A stretch of 64,000 nt of DNA from Niveibacterium microcysteis (GCF_017161445.1 NZ_CP071060.1:3968001-4032000); one strand, 5' to 3'; shown: positions 8,348 to 16,331, counted from the first letter of the stretch. Notes: generated by a model from the sequence alone, not told the origin. Translations and numbers: made by a program.

Positions 8348-8539
8348 ATGAAACGGTTCTACTTGCGGACGCCGATTGCGGCGTCCATGCTGATGCTGCT
8401 CTCCGCCTGTGGGGGCGGAGGCGGGAGTGACACCACACCGGTGACGCCGCCTGTAACGCCACCACCGCCCGTCACTTCACTTTCGGCTACGACCTGTGCC
8501 TTGAACGCCGCGCTATGCACACGACGGGACCGACTCTGA
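8348..8539 (+). pseudogene. Truncated lipoprotein gene, interrupted by an IS66-type remnant
   Basis: The ORF encodes a signal peptide with a lipobox (LSAC, Cys21), a CGGGGG linker and a Pro/Thr-rich spacer. After about residue 44 the frame runs into DNA that, on the minus strand, encodes the N-terminus of an insertion-sequence protein. The original C-terminal domain is therefore absent, and the last ~20 residues are accidental. Only a 63-residue lipopeptide could be made. A ribosome site (GAAAGG) is present, so the stub may still be translated. Confidence 0.6.
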
Positions 8540-8630
8540 CTCTCTTGCATGGTGTCCACCTGGTTTGTTAGTGGACACCATCCTTCACGCCATCGAATGA
8601 CGGCTCAAGATGGGTTGGCCGGACGCTTAC
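8476..8630 (-). mobile_element. IS66-type insertion sequence remnant (left end plus start of orfA)
   Basis: Read on the minus strand, the element begins GTAAGCG at 8630, the typical terminal bases of IS66-family elements. After about 80 nt an ATG (8550) opens a frame MQESQSRSRRVHSAAFKAQ that matches the start of IS66 accessory protein TnpA (consensus-like R-x-Y-S-x-x-F-K-A-Q-V). The similarity stops near 8476, where the lipoprotein sequence begins. The rest of the element is missing. Family assignment is from motif memory, not a search. Confidence 0.5.
8549..8581. repeat. 11-bp perfect inverted repeat upstream of the IS66-like orfA
   Basis: ATGGTGTCCAC (8549-8559) and GTGGACACCAT (8571-8581) are perfect inverted repeats around an 11-nt loop. 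They sit within the IS remnant leader and overlap the orfA start, so they could form an mRNA hairpin over the initiation site. No T run follows. Confidence 0.6.
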
Positions 8631-8683
8631 GTTCCGCCAGCCGATGGGCGTCCCAAACTTCGCAGAAAGCGCCCCGAACGACA

Positions 8684-8707
8684 AAAACACACAGTTTTAT
8701 GTGTTTT
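8684..8707. promoter_or_regulatory. Candidate operator, 8-bp inverted repeat upstream of the regulator gene
   Basis: AAAACACA (8684-8691) and TGTGTTTT (8700-8707) are perfect inverted repeats with an 8-nt spacer, 42 nt before the regulator ATG at 8749. The position and symmetry suit autoregulation by the XRE-like protein. The AT-rich stretch after it (CATAAACT) could hold a -10 element. Confidence 0.4.
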
Positions 8708-8748
8708 CATCATAAACTCCTGTGAAGTTTGTAAGGGCTAGTCTAAGC

Positions 8749-9066
8749 ATGACCTACGACGAATTTCTGGCTGAGCTTGGTAAGGCGGGTTTAAGCGTCC
8801 GAGCTTTTGCTAAATTAATCGGCATGAATCCTACTTCAGTATCGAACTATGCAAGTAACGGCGAGGTGCCACGACATCTCGCCGTTATAGCTGCGTTGCT
8901 TGCTGAGATGAACTTGCGCGGGGTGGCTTTTCAAGTCGCGATCGAAAGAGTTGGATCAGCCAGGAAAAAACCACGTGGCAGTGGAAGACCGGGCCGCTTT
9001 GGCGGTGACAGGCAAGAACAGTTAGAGCTGGTAAGTGGGTTGAACGACACCTCGTCGCAATTGTGA
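8749..9066 (+). CDS. XRE-like small DNA-binding regulator of the methyltransferase operon
   Basis: The 105-residue protein starts MTYDEFLAELGKAGLSVRAF, and residues about 15-45 (SVRAFAKLIGMNPTSVSNYA) form a Cro-type helix-turn-helix. The C-terminus is basic and Gly/Arg-rich. Comparable small regulators often precede cytosine methyltransferase genes, acting like controller proteins of restriction-modification systems. It ends 18 nt before the methyltransferase start, so the genes are co-transcribed. A GTG at 8722 is an alternative start; ATG 8749 gives the canonical N-terminus. An 8-bp dyad upstream may be its operator. Confidence 0.75.
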   Translation: MTYDEFLAELGKAGLSVRAFAKLIGMNPTSVSNYASNGEVPRHLAVIAALLAEMNLRGVAFQVAIERVGSARKKPRGSGRPGRFGGDRQEQLELVSGLNDTSSQL

Positions 9067-9084
9067 GTTGGTTAGGGAAATAAA

Positions 9085-10434
9085 ATGGCAAAAGCGAGCG
9101 CGCCGCAGAAAAAAGCCCGGAAAGCCAAGCGTATTAATTCTTTTTTTGCGGGCATCGGAGGCTTTGACCTTGCGTTCCAAAACCAAGGATTTACGCCTGC
9201 GTTTTACTGCGAAAAAAATGATTTTTGTAAGAGCGTTCTGCAACGGCACTGGCCAGACGCAGAGCATGCAAGCGATATTTGCGAGCTGGATGCCACGATC
9301 ATTCCAGCTGCCGATGTATGGACTGCCGGCTTCCCGTGCCAAGACCTTTCCTTGGCACGTACTCCCCACGGCAAACGTAGTGGCCTGAAAGGAAGTCAAT
9401 CCGGCCTCTTCTTTACTTTCCTTGAGCTCCTCTCGGCGCATAAGCCCAAAGTCGTACTGCTGGAGAACGTCTCTGGTTTGTTGAACTCGCATGGTGGAGC
9501 TGACTTCAATGCTTTGGTTGGATCGCTTACGGGCTTGGGCTACGCAGTCGCTTGGCGAGTACTCAACGCTCGGTACTTTGGCGCTCCGCAGTCGCGTCCC
9601 AGAGTTTTCATATGCGCGTGGTACGCCTCTCCTGCAAATGCGGCTAAGGTGTTATTTGAAGATGAAATATCCGCAAAGCCAAAAAATGAGCGCCACGGCT
9701 TCATGATGGAATCGAAATGCGTTGAGTCGGGAATATCTGTTCCTCAAGTTTCATTTTGCATTTCTGCTACATCGGGGCGCCATACCGGTTTAGACTGGGC
9801 TAGGTCATATGTGACATATCCGAATGCAGTTCGTCGACTCACCCCTTTGGAATGTGAACGGCTGCAAGGCTTACCCGACAACTGGACCCAGCCCGACAAA
9901 GACTACGTAGTTCCGATTCGTGGCATAGAAACAAATCGATATCATGCCATTGGCAATGCTGTTTGCGTTCCAGTAGTACAGTGGGTCGCGGGCAGAATTT
10001 CAACCATCTTGGACACCATGGACAAGAAGACGGCTACAAGAAAAGCGTCCGTAAGCGGACAGATGCAACATCTCGCAAAGAGCTTTCTGTCTCCGAGCGC
10101 CGACGCCTGCAAATGGCCGGTAGATTCCGCCGAAATGAAATGGCAATCGGGGGGAATAGCTTACGAAGGCTGGTACGCGACTGAGGCGGTCTCCTCCAGC
10201 CCTCTCGTGCCGATTGCTTCTCGTCTAATGGACGTCATCGAGAAGAGGCAGGTACATCAACGGTATTTCCTCAGCCCCAATGCGATACAAGGGATATTGC
10301 GGCGCGTTGATAAGCAGGGGCGGAAATTGTTTCCGCCGCTTGATGCCGTGTTAAGAACTATTGTTGCGCCCGTACAGGGCTCTAACAACAACGAAGTCAC
10401 GTCCCCTCCGCGCAAAGAGCGCGCCGCTGTCTGA
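9085..10434 (+). CDS. DNA (cytosine-5-)-methyltransferase, C-terminally extended
   Basis: A 449-residue C5 methyltransferase. Motif I is FAGIGGF (21-27), motif IV is GFPCQ with catalytic Cys85, motif VI is ENV (127-129), and motif VIII is QSRPR (169-173). These are followed by a target-recognition region, RRLTPLECERLQGLP (motif IX) and NRYHAIGNAV (motif X). All catalytic motifs are intact. A C-terminal extension of about 130 residues lies beyond motif X and has no recognised domain. It lies 12 nt upstream of the DUF262 gene. Likely role: self-marking of host DNA, or marking for the downstream genes. Specificity cannot be read from sequence. Composition is AT-rich. Confidence 0.92.
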   Translation: MAKASAPQKKARKAKRINSFFAGIGGFDLAFQNQGFTPAFYCEKNDFCKSVLQRHWPDAEHASDICELDATIIPAADVWTAGFPCQDLSLARTPHGKRSGLKGSQSGLFFTFLELLSAHKPKVVLLENVSGLLNSHGGADFNALVGSLTGLGYAVAWRVLNARYFGAPQSRPRVFICAWYASPANAAKVLFEDEISAKPKNERHGFMMESKCVESGISVPQVSFCISATSGRHTGLDWARSYVTYPNAVRRLTPLECERLQGLPDNWTQPDKDYVVPIRGIETNRYHAIGNAVCVPVVQWVAGRISTILDTMDKKTATRKASVSGQMQHLAKSFLSPSADACKWPVDSAEMKWQSGGIAYEGWYATEAVSSSPLVPIASRLMDVIEKRQVHQRYFLSPNAIQGILRRVDKQGRKLFPPLDAVLRTIVAPVQGSNNNEVTSPPRKERAAV

Positions 10435-10446
10435 GAGCCGATTATC

Positions 10447-12219
10447 ATGATTGGATATTTCCTAATTCGTTTGGGAGCGGACAGCGAAAAAGAGATTCGG
10501 CAAATCGATTCGATTCAGTCCTATTCTGCCGATCCGTTCTCTATTGCGGTTAGCTGCAAACAGGTGCCAAAGGGAGTATCCCCAGGAGATGTTGCCGTCA
10601 TTTGGCTTGGGACCAACAACAACAAGGGCGGAAAGACTCCTTGGATCCAAGGTGTTCGCGCGCTTGGCCGCATAGAGAAAATCTCAGGTGTCGGTGGATA
10701 TAGCGCAGCCAAAACTGTGCGACTTTCTTTGGGAGTTGTGCTCCCGCGATCCATAACGAAAATGGATATTGTAACCAAGCAAAGCCGTCGTTATCCCGAC
10801 ATTGCTGGCATGCCTGTATTGGGCGTTAACAACTACAGCAGTCAGGTTGTTCAGAGGATCGACCCTTCTGAATCAGGCCAAAGTCTCCGAAGCCTATTCG
10901 CCGCTTTAGATGGCATCCTGCCTGGCATGAAGAGCAAGACATTGGCGGTCTATCCGGATTTGATGGAGTTTTTTTTAGACCGTACTATGCCTGGCTTTTC
11001 CCCGTCATTGCCATCACATGAACTCGAGGAGGAAGACGATGCCGCGTTATTAACTAACTCGGCCAAGAGCTCTCGCGAAATAGATGACGACGGCCTAGAG
11101 CCTGATGATGACCGCGACTCAGAAATCGAGGTGCCGTTCGATCCGTCAAAGATCGACATCATTGCTAAGCCAATGACTATTAGCTCCCTAGAGGATCGTT
11201 TAGACAACAACGAATTGGATTTGACGCCGGATTTTCAGCGTCAAGCAAATGTATGGGACGTTAAGCGTAAAGCTAGGCTCATTGAATCTATTCTGCTTAG
11301 GATTCCACTCCCGTCCTTCTATTTTAGTGAGGACTTGGATGGTGGCTACGCAGTGGTCGACGGTCTACAACGGCTCTGCGCAGTTTTCCACTTTAAGAAC
11401 CCGACGCTTCTAAATTCAACTACCGGCGCAAACTTGGGGCAGCTAAAGCTAAAAGGCTTGCAGTACCTAAAGGAGCTGGAAGGCAGTACTTTCGCCGATT
11501 TGGATCGCAAATTCCAGCGAAGAATTTCTGAACTGGAGATCACTGCCAATATCATACGCGCCAACACGCCGTCTGCAGTTAAGTTCAATGTTTTTGCACG
11601 TTTGAACCAAGGCGGTATGCCGTTGAACGCGCAAGAAATTAGGAATGCGATTTTTCCCGGCGAGTGGCGCAATGAATTGCGGAAGCTAGCAGAGAGCAAA
11701 GAGTTCGTCGATGCAACCGATGGTAAGGTTCGGACGAGCCGCCAACAAGACATGGAGCTGGTATTGCGTTTTGTTGCAATCTGGCAAATCGGCGCGCCCT
11801 ACTTTCGGCCAAGCAACCAGACGCTAGACGAGTTTCTAAACACTACCGTAGAAAATGTTTTATGCAAATGGGATTCCCGAAAATGGGAAGAGGCCAGTGA
11901 CGCTTTTTACCATGCGATTGATGCTGCAGGTCGTGTTCGTGGGAAACATGCATTCCGCAAAAGTGCGAACACGCAGCAAAGAAAGCCGATCAATCGTGGA
12001 TTATTCGAAGCGGAAATGATTGTGTATGGCTCGCTAAACGCAAAGGCGCTTTCTCAGGCAGAAAAATCCAAAAAGTACCTTGGGAAGCTTTTCCTGAGCG
12101 CCCTTGCAGAAAACAAAGACTTTACGCAATCGTTGCTTTACGGCACCGGCTCTCCAGAGTCATCCAATGCACGTATAGCGGTTCTGAATCGGATCGTTGC
12201 GGAGGCTATTAATGCTTGA
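10447..12219 (+). CDS. DUF262 (ParB/GmrSD-N-like) protein with N-terminal PUA/EVE-like domain
   Basis: A 590-residue protein. Residues 1-165 (PGDVAVIWLG, WIQGVRALGRI) look like a PUA/EVE-type beta barrel. An acidic linker (about 200-240) leads to a DUF262 domain with PDFQRQANVW (261-270) and DGLQRL (305-310), the hallmark motifs shared with GmrSD and ParB/Srx nucleotide-binding folds. No DUF1524 HNH motif is visible at the C-terminus, unlike canonical GmrSD. The start at 10447 is 12 nt after the methyltransferase stop, and the gene overlaps the ATPase by 8 nt. PUA-like readers often sense modified bases, suggesting methylation-aware sensing (inference). Confidence 0.8.
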   Translation: MIGYFLIRLGADSEKEIRQIDSIQSYSADPFSIAVSCKQVPKGVSPGDVAVIWLGTNNNKGGKTPWIQGVRALGRIEKISGVGGYSAAKTVRLSLGVVLPRSITKMDIVTKQSRRYPDIAGMPVLGVNNYSSQVVQRIDPSESGQSLRSLFAALDGILPGMKSKTLAVYPDLMEFFLDRTMPGFSPSLPSHELEEEDDAALLTNSAKSSREIDDDGLEPDDDRDSEIEVPFDPSKIDIIAKPMTISSLEDRLDNNELDLTPDFQRQANVWDVKRKARLIESILLRIPLPSFYFSEDLDGGYAVVDGLQRLCAVFHFKNPTLLNSTTGANLGQLKLKGLQYLKELEGSTFADLDRKFQRRISELEITANIIRANTPSAVKFNVFARLNQGGMPLNAQEIRNAIFPGEWRNELRKLAESKEFVDATDGKVRTSRQQDMELVLRFVAIWQIGAPYFRPSNQTLDEFLNTTVENVLCKWDSRKWEEASDAFYHAIDAAGRVRGKHAFRKSANTQQRKPINRGLFEAEMIVYGSLNAKALSQAEKSKKYLGKLFLSALAENKDFTQSLLYGTGSPESSNARIAVLNRIVAEAINA

Positions 12220-13348
12220 TAGTTTTGAGCTCAGGAACTTCAAATCGGCGCGCGACCTAAAGGTTAGACTTGCTCCCCTAACGGTGCTTACGGGCCTGAA
12301 CGGCTCAGGAAAAAGTACAGTGCTGCAGGCAATTGCTTTGTTGAAGCAAAGCCTCCGCGTTGGTGTTCTTAATCAGGAGCTTTTGCTGCGCGGACCCTTG
12401 GTGCGGCTGGGGCGTAGCGAAGATGTGAGATTTGAAAACGCAGAAAGCGATGAGATCAGTTTTGTTGTTCGCACGCCGAACGGAGACATCAGACTTTCAT
12501 CTCCAACGATTCCTGATCGCGACATATTGCCCCTGAGTTATCACGGGGATATCGATGATTTGGTCACCCAATTCGAAGTCGGTTTCCAACTGATTCAAGC
12601 CGACCGAATTACGCCTGTGGGCCACTACGAAGAGGCAAGCACTTCACAGCGCGCGACAGGTTGGTTGGGTTGCAGGGGAGAATATACGGTCGACTTTTTG
12701 TCGCAGAATCAATCAAAGAGAATCCCGGTTGGGCGGTTATTTCCTCGCGAGCATTCATCACTTTCAGCGGAGTTGTTGAATCAAGTGGCACCAACCGAGA
12801 GCTTGCTGGACCAGACTTCCGGTTGGCTCCAACATTTAAGTCCTGGCGTTCGGCCGCGAGCTGCTGGCGTCGAATTAGCGGAAGCAACGTCGCTGAGGTT
12901 CTCATATACAGGCACGACCGTAGACTCCTCAAGCAGGGAGCATAGACCTTCGAACGTCGGCTTCGGTTTAACCTATTGTCTTCCGATTATCGTGGCATGT
13001 TTGGCAGCAGAAAACGGAGCTTTGTTGCTACTCGAAAATCCGGAGGCTCATCTCCATCCGAGAGGCCAGTCCGCGTTAGGTCAGCTTTTGGCTCAATGTG
13101 CAGCCGACGGAGTGCAGATTATCGTTGAGACCCATAGTGACCACATTTTAAACGGGATTCGAATCGCGGCTAAGCAGGGAGACATTTCTAGCGACGACGT
13201 AGCCGTACATTTCTTTTCACGTGATATTGAAAGCGGTGAGTCTTCGATCACGTCTCCGATTTTGCACGCCAACGGCCGCTTCAGCGATTGGCCAGAAGGA
13301 TTCTTCGACGAGTGGAGCCGTGCCTTGGACCAACTGCTCGATATCTAA
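12212..13348 (+). CDS. AAA/ABC-type ATPase, DUF3696-like C-terminus
   Basis: A 378-residue SMC/RecF-like ATPase: Walker A GLNGSGKST (28-36), Walker B LLLLENPEAHLHP (about 271-284), and an H-loop ETHSDH. The end of the protein, GRFSDWPEGFFDEW, matches the DUF3696 tail found in defence-associated ATPases. The start is ATG 12212 with GGAGG at 12201-12205, overlapping the DUF262 stop, so it is translationally coupled. No TOPRIM domain follows, so it is not a canonical OLD nuclease. It probably forms the energy-using sensor or motor of the operon. Confidence 0.85.
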   Translation: MLDSFELRNFKSARDLKVRLAPLTVLTGLNGSGKSTVLQAIALLKQSLRVGVLNQELLLRGPLVRLGRSEDVRFENAESDEISFVVRTPNGDIRLSSPTIPDRDILPLSYHGDIDDLVTQFEVGFQLIQADRITPVGHYEEASTSQRATGWLGCRGEYTVDFLSQNQSKRIPVGRLFPREHSSLSAELLNQVAPTESLLDQTSGWLQHLSPGVRPRAAGVELAEATSLRFSYTGTTVDSSSREHRPSNVGFGLTYCLPIIVACLAAENGALLLLENPEAHLHPRGQSALGQLLAQCAADGVQIIVETHSDHILNGIRIAAKQGDISSDDVAVHFFSRDIESGESSITSPILHANGRFSDWPEGFFDEWSRALDQLLDI

Positions 13349-13349
13349 C

Positions 13350-14303
13350 ATGACTACGCCGGTATTGTTTTTAGATGACGCATCTCGGCACGTGGGAATT
13401 TGTTCCCGTGACATGGCGGAGCAGTTAACGACAACTCTGCTGGCTACCCTCAAGGCATTGCGTCATATCAACAAGCGGTTCGCGCTCAGCACCGCCGTCC
13501 CAATCGCGCAATATCAGATTGCAGATGATTGGACTCTTCAATCGATACTGACAGGGAACGCCCGTCGAGAGGAATGGGATTTCATACGTCAACTCAGCAA
13601 TCGCTCGCCGTTTGCTGCAGGCATGGAAGAGTGCCTGCGGCAGGAGATCGACAGCATCGAGTTTCGCACACAAGTCCATCGGGTGCGCTCCAACGCCCTT
13701 GCGTGGGCCGCACTTGTTGAGACCGCTACAGTTAGCGTAAGCGCACACCCGGACTGGTCACTGTCGTGGATTGACTCCGAATTTGTCCTTTTAGAAGACG
13801 ACGGCACACTCACGCAATCTCAATGCCGTGTCAGAAACGCCAGCCAAGTAGCGCATGTTACCGATCATGTCGACTGGCTAAAATGGCTAGGCCTTGCGGA
13901 GGACCCGACTGCATCGGAAGTCTGGAAAGAGCGATTAGATAGATACCCAGGGCTGCGTTTTCTTCCCCGTGTGGAGAACGACCTTGTGAAGCTTCAAGGC
14001 AGCGGCGCCGCCTATCGTCAGGCGCTCGGCGCACTTGATTCTTTGACGCAAGACGTTGCCAATTGGAAGCCAGATTGCGCTTGGCCAGACTTCTCGACCA
14101 AGGACAGCAATGAGGGTGAGCAACGTCAAAAATTGTGCTGGGTCCACGACGACGTTACCGGCAAGAAAGAGTGCTTTTCGTGGCACACAAGATTTACGGG
14201 AGCGTTTGCAGGTAGAGTCCATTTTCGAGTGGATGAGGCTGCGCACAAGATTGTAATTGCGTACATCGGGGGAAAACTCTCGAAGGAAATAGTCAGCTCT
14301 TGA
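13350..14303 (+). CDS. Orphan protein of the methyltransferase/DUF262/ATPase operon (317 aa)
   Basis: The start ATG is 1 nt after the ATPase stop. The protein begins MTTPVLFLDDASRHVGICS and is largely helical in the middle. It ends with FTGAFAGRVHFRVDEAAHK followed by IVIAYIGGKL, a compact beta-rich tail that recalls the last strands of RelE/ParE-type toxin folds or short RNA-binding proteins. It has no transmembrane segment and no HNH, PD-(D/E)xK or TIR signature. As the last gene of the operon it is the natural candidate effector, but this is inference. Confidence 0.65.
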   Translation: MTTPVLFLDDASRHVGICSRDMAEQLTTTLLATLKALRHINKRFALSTAVPIAQYQIADDWTLQSILTGNARREEWDFIRQLSNRSPFAAGMEECLRQEIDSIEFRTQVHRVRSNALAWAALVETATVSVSAHPDWSLSWIDSEFVLLEDDGTLTQSQCRVRNASQVAHVTDHVDWLKWLGLAEDPTASEVWKERLDRYPGLRFLPRVENDLVKLQGSGAAYRQALGALDSLTQDVANWKPDCAWPDFSTKDSNEGEQRQKLCWVHDDVTGKKECFSWHTRFTGAFAGRVHFRVDEAAHKIVIAYIGGKLSKEIVSS

Positions 14304-14309
14304 CGGCCA

Positions 14310-14400
14310 TCCAGAATTGACCCAGGTGGCGCAGTAATTTCCATCGAAACTTGACCCGAGTGTGTTGATCTTTCCTGCTCGAGAATACTCGCATCAGGAG
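14310..14400. mobile_element. Possible IS21-type terminus remnant
   Basis: Just after the operon, two related repeats, CAGAATTGACCCAGG (14312-14326) and CGAAACTTGACCCGAG (about 14344-14359), appear in direct order. Tandem TTGACCC-type repeats are typical of IS21-family ends. No istA/istB frame is present nearby. The assignment rests on recalled patterns and may be wrong. Confidence 0.35.
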
Positions 14401-14524
14401 GCTGCTTCTAAGTAAGCAATGTCGTCAGTACTGCTTCTTGAAGGCGCACACACTCCGACCGCTATACGCAGTTAGCAGACGGGATCGATTGCGCGCGCGA
14501 TTGACCGCATCGGCCGAACTACGG

Positions 14525-15691
14525 TCAGGCTCCCGCTTTGGGGTAACGACCCTGAGACACCTCCGTTGTTGGAATTCTCGGTACTGCTACGACGTCTCGA
14601 CCAACCATGAGCTGCCGTTTGCGTCCTCTAGGTTCATACGGAATTTCCAGTATCTGACCCATAGAAATGGTCTTGCTCTTGGGTGGTGCTGCATCTCCCA
14701 GTTCTTGGCTGTTCTTTGTCAGGTACAGCAACGCATACAGCAGGTTAGTGCGTTTGGCCTCGTCTGAGTGTGCAATCCTCCCGATTCCAGAATAGGCATA
14801 CTGGTCGTGACGTTGATGGCAGTTGTGGGTCCATGTCTGGATGCGTTGATCGTCAGGCGTATTACGGCGATTCACGATCCGTGTATCCCAGTACGAAATG
14901 AGCGCTTTAGCTAGGCGATCATCGTTCTTTTCCTTCTGACCGTCGAAGAAGACGTAGGAATGAAAATGGTAACCACGACCTTTCCCGCCGTTGTCTAATC
15001 CTGATCCATATTCCCTGCCAATAACAAATCCTACCCAATTCTTGAATTCCGGATACCAATGCCGACGATTCACGAAGCGGGTAATGTCGTCGTTAGCCTT
15101 TTCAAACGTAATTCGGTCTGCTTCCTCGGCGAGATAGCCTAGATCCACGCGAACCACCAGCAGCTTCGAGTACAGGCGGAAGAGGGCGTTGATGTACTGA
15201 ATGATGCTCTTCATCTGAAGGAGATCGTAATCGCCAGCGATACGCAGCAGCTTACGACAGCGCTTGTCCTTCTTAGCTCTCTTGCGAATCAGTTCCAGCA
15301 AGGAATTGAAGAGCTCCGCACCGTTCATGCCTGGTCGATGGTAGTCACCAGGCTTCCCAAACGGATTGAAGAACAGCTGCAGTTCAACGCAGCAGTCGAT
15401 GAAGAGGCCGACTAGCCCAGGTGCCTGACAGGGCATTGGAATTCGAGCAATCAGACTGTTGATCTGGTGGTAGTACCTTTTGCCTAATGCCATGGGCTTG
15501 ATGCAACGCTCACCGTGTTTGTTTACGGTGCATTCAAAGCCAGGATGGTCGTGAGAGAGTACGTGATCAACGAATTCATGAATATCCCACAATGGCTGAC
15601 GAAGTAACTCGTAGTCGATCAGTGTTGCTTGTGAGCTGGCTAATGGTACGTTTTGGTGTTTGTCTGCTTGAAGTTCGGTATCGGTAGTCAT
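14525..15691 (-). CDS. Inovirus Gp2 / YagK-YfjJ-like replication-associated protein
   Basis: A 388-residue protein with KLLVVRVDLGY, the RGYHFHSYVFFDG block (an H-x-H-like segment reminiscent of HUH replication proteins) and a C-terminal GRIAHSDEAKRTNLLYALLYL region. These match the YagK/YfjJ C-terminal (inovirus Gp2) family found in satellite phages, inoviruses and islands. It probably acts in replication of the mobile element (inference). The ATG at 15691 is clear. It is the last gene of a minus-strand module with AlpA-like and DUF3987 genes, separated from them by a 640-nt non-coding region. Confidence 0.75.
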   Translation of the reverse strand: MTTDTELQADKHQNVPLASSQATLIDYELLRQPLWDIHEFVDHVLSHDHPGFECTVNKHGERCIKPMALGKRYYHQINSLIARIPMPCQAPGLVGLFIDCCVELQLFFNPFGKPGDYHRPGMNGAELFNSLLELIRKRAKKDKRCRKLLRIAGDYDLLQMKSIIQYINALFRLYSKLLVVRVDLGYLAEEADRITFEKANDDITRFVNRRHWYPEFKNWVGFVIGREYGSGLDNGGKGRGYHFHSYVFFDGQKEKNDDRLAKALISYWDTRIVNRRNTPDDQRIQTWTHNCHQRHDQYAYSGIGRIAHSDEAKRTNLLYALLYLTKNSQELGDAAPPKSKTISMGQILEIPYEPRGRKRQLMVGRDVVAVPRIPTTEVSQGRYPKAGA

Positions 15692-16331
15692 GATGAATCC
15701 AAGTAGGTCTTTAGCATGAAGTTGATAATGGCAAGTGGTGCATGAATGTGAATGAGTGGATGGATGAATTGCGTAGGGTGGATAAGGTTCAATATGGTAG
15801 AGATAACTATTCCTTAATCTAATAATACCAATAATTAATCTAATATAACTAACGCGCCTAAATAGTCATGGAATAAATTGTCCGTGAATACGCGCAGGAT
15901 GGAGTTTGATGGTTCCGCGACTCGAACGATCTTGTGAACTTCGCTACCTCATACTTATATGGGGTCCGATAGCGAAAAGATCCTCCTTTGCGACGTAATG
16001 TGTTGGGCCCGCGGTATACGCAGGCGTCGAGGCAGTAGCTCCGGATGCTTGCTTGAGACCATCCAGCGCTGGCGGGGCCGTATATGCTGGTTCAACCGTC
16101 GGATGTCAGGGTGAGGCGACTGGGCATTGCAATGGCATCTCGGCACCAAGAACCTCGCTTCGATGCATGATGGGGTTTGGGCTGTGGTGATCCGCGAGCA
16201 ACGCGGCGGTTGCCCGCGATAAGGCTCGTAACTTGGGCGGTGCTGACCGCCGAATTTGCGCGTGGCACGGTTGAAAGCCTGCTATTTCCTGCCATTGGCA
16301 GGAAATAGCAGGGGTTTTAGGGCTGTATTGC
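15692..16331. other. 640-nt region without a gene; AT-rich tract and hairpins
   Basis: No convincing coding frame. The region holds a strongly AT-rich tract (about 15775-15865), a small dyad GGCGGT/ACCGCC near 16237, and the perfect 16-bp hairpin at 16278-16312. The AT-rich tract upstream of the Gp2-like gene could contain its promoter or a replication origin for the element (inference). A 67-residue minus-strand frame at 16092-16295 lacks ribosome site and coding character. Confidence 0.4.
16278..16318. terminator. Perfect 16-bp hairpin, probable terminator
   Basis: CCTGCTATTTCCTGCC (16278-16293) and its exact complement (16297-16312) enclose a 3-nt loop; GGTTTT follows on the plus strand. 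It begins about 20 nt beyond the stop of the DUF3987 gene on the minus strand, so it probably ends that transcript, although the T run is better on the plus side. Confidence 0.55.

Noticed and set aside
12212..13348. Possible OLD-family nuclease
   Set aside because: The ATPase ends with the DUF3696-like tail and no TOPRIM motifs follow, so it is not called an OLD nuclease.
16092..16295. 67-codon minus-strand ORF in the 640-nt gap
   Set aside because: Overlaps the hairpin, has no ribosome site and lacks similarity to anything recognised.
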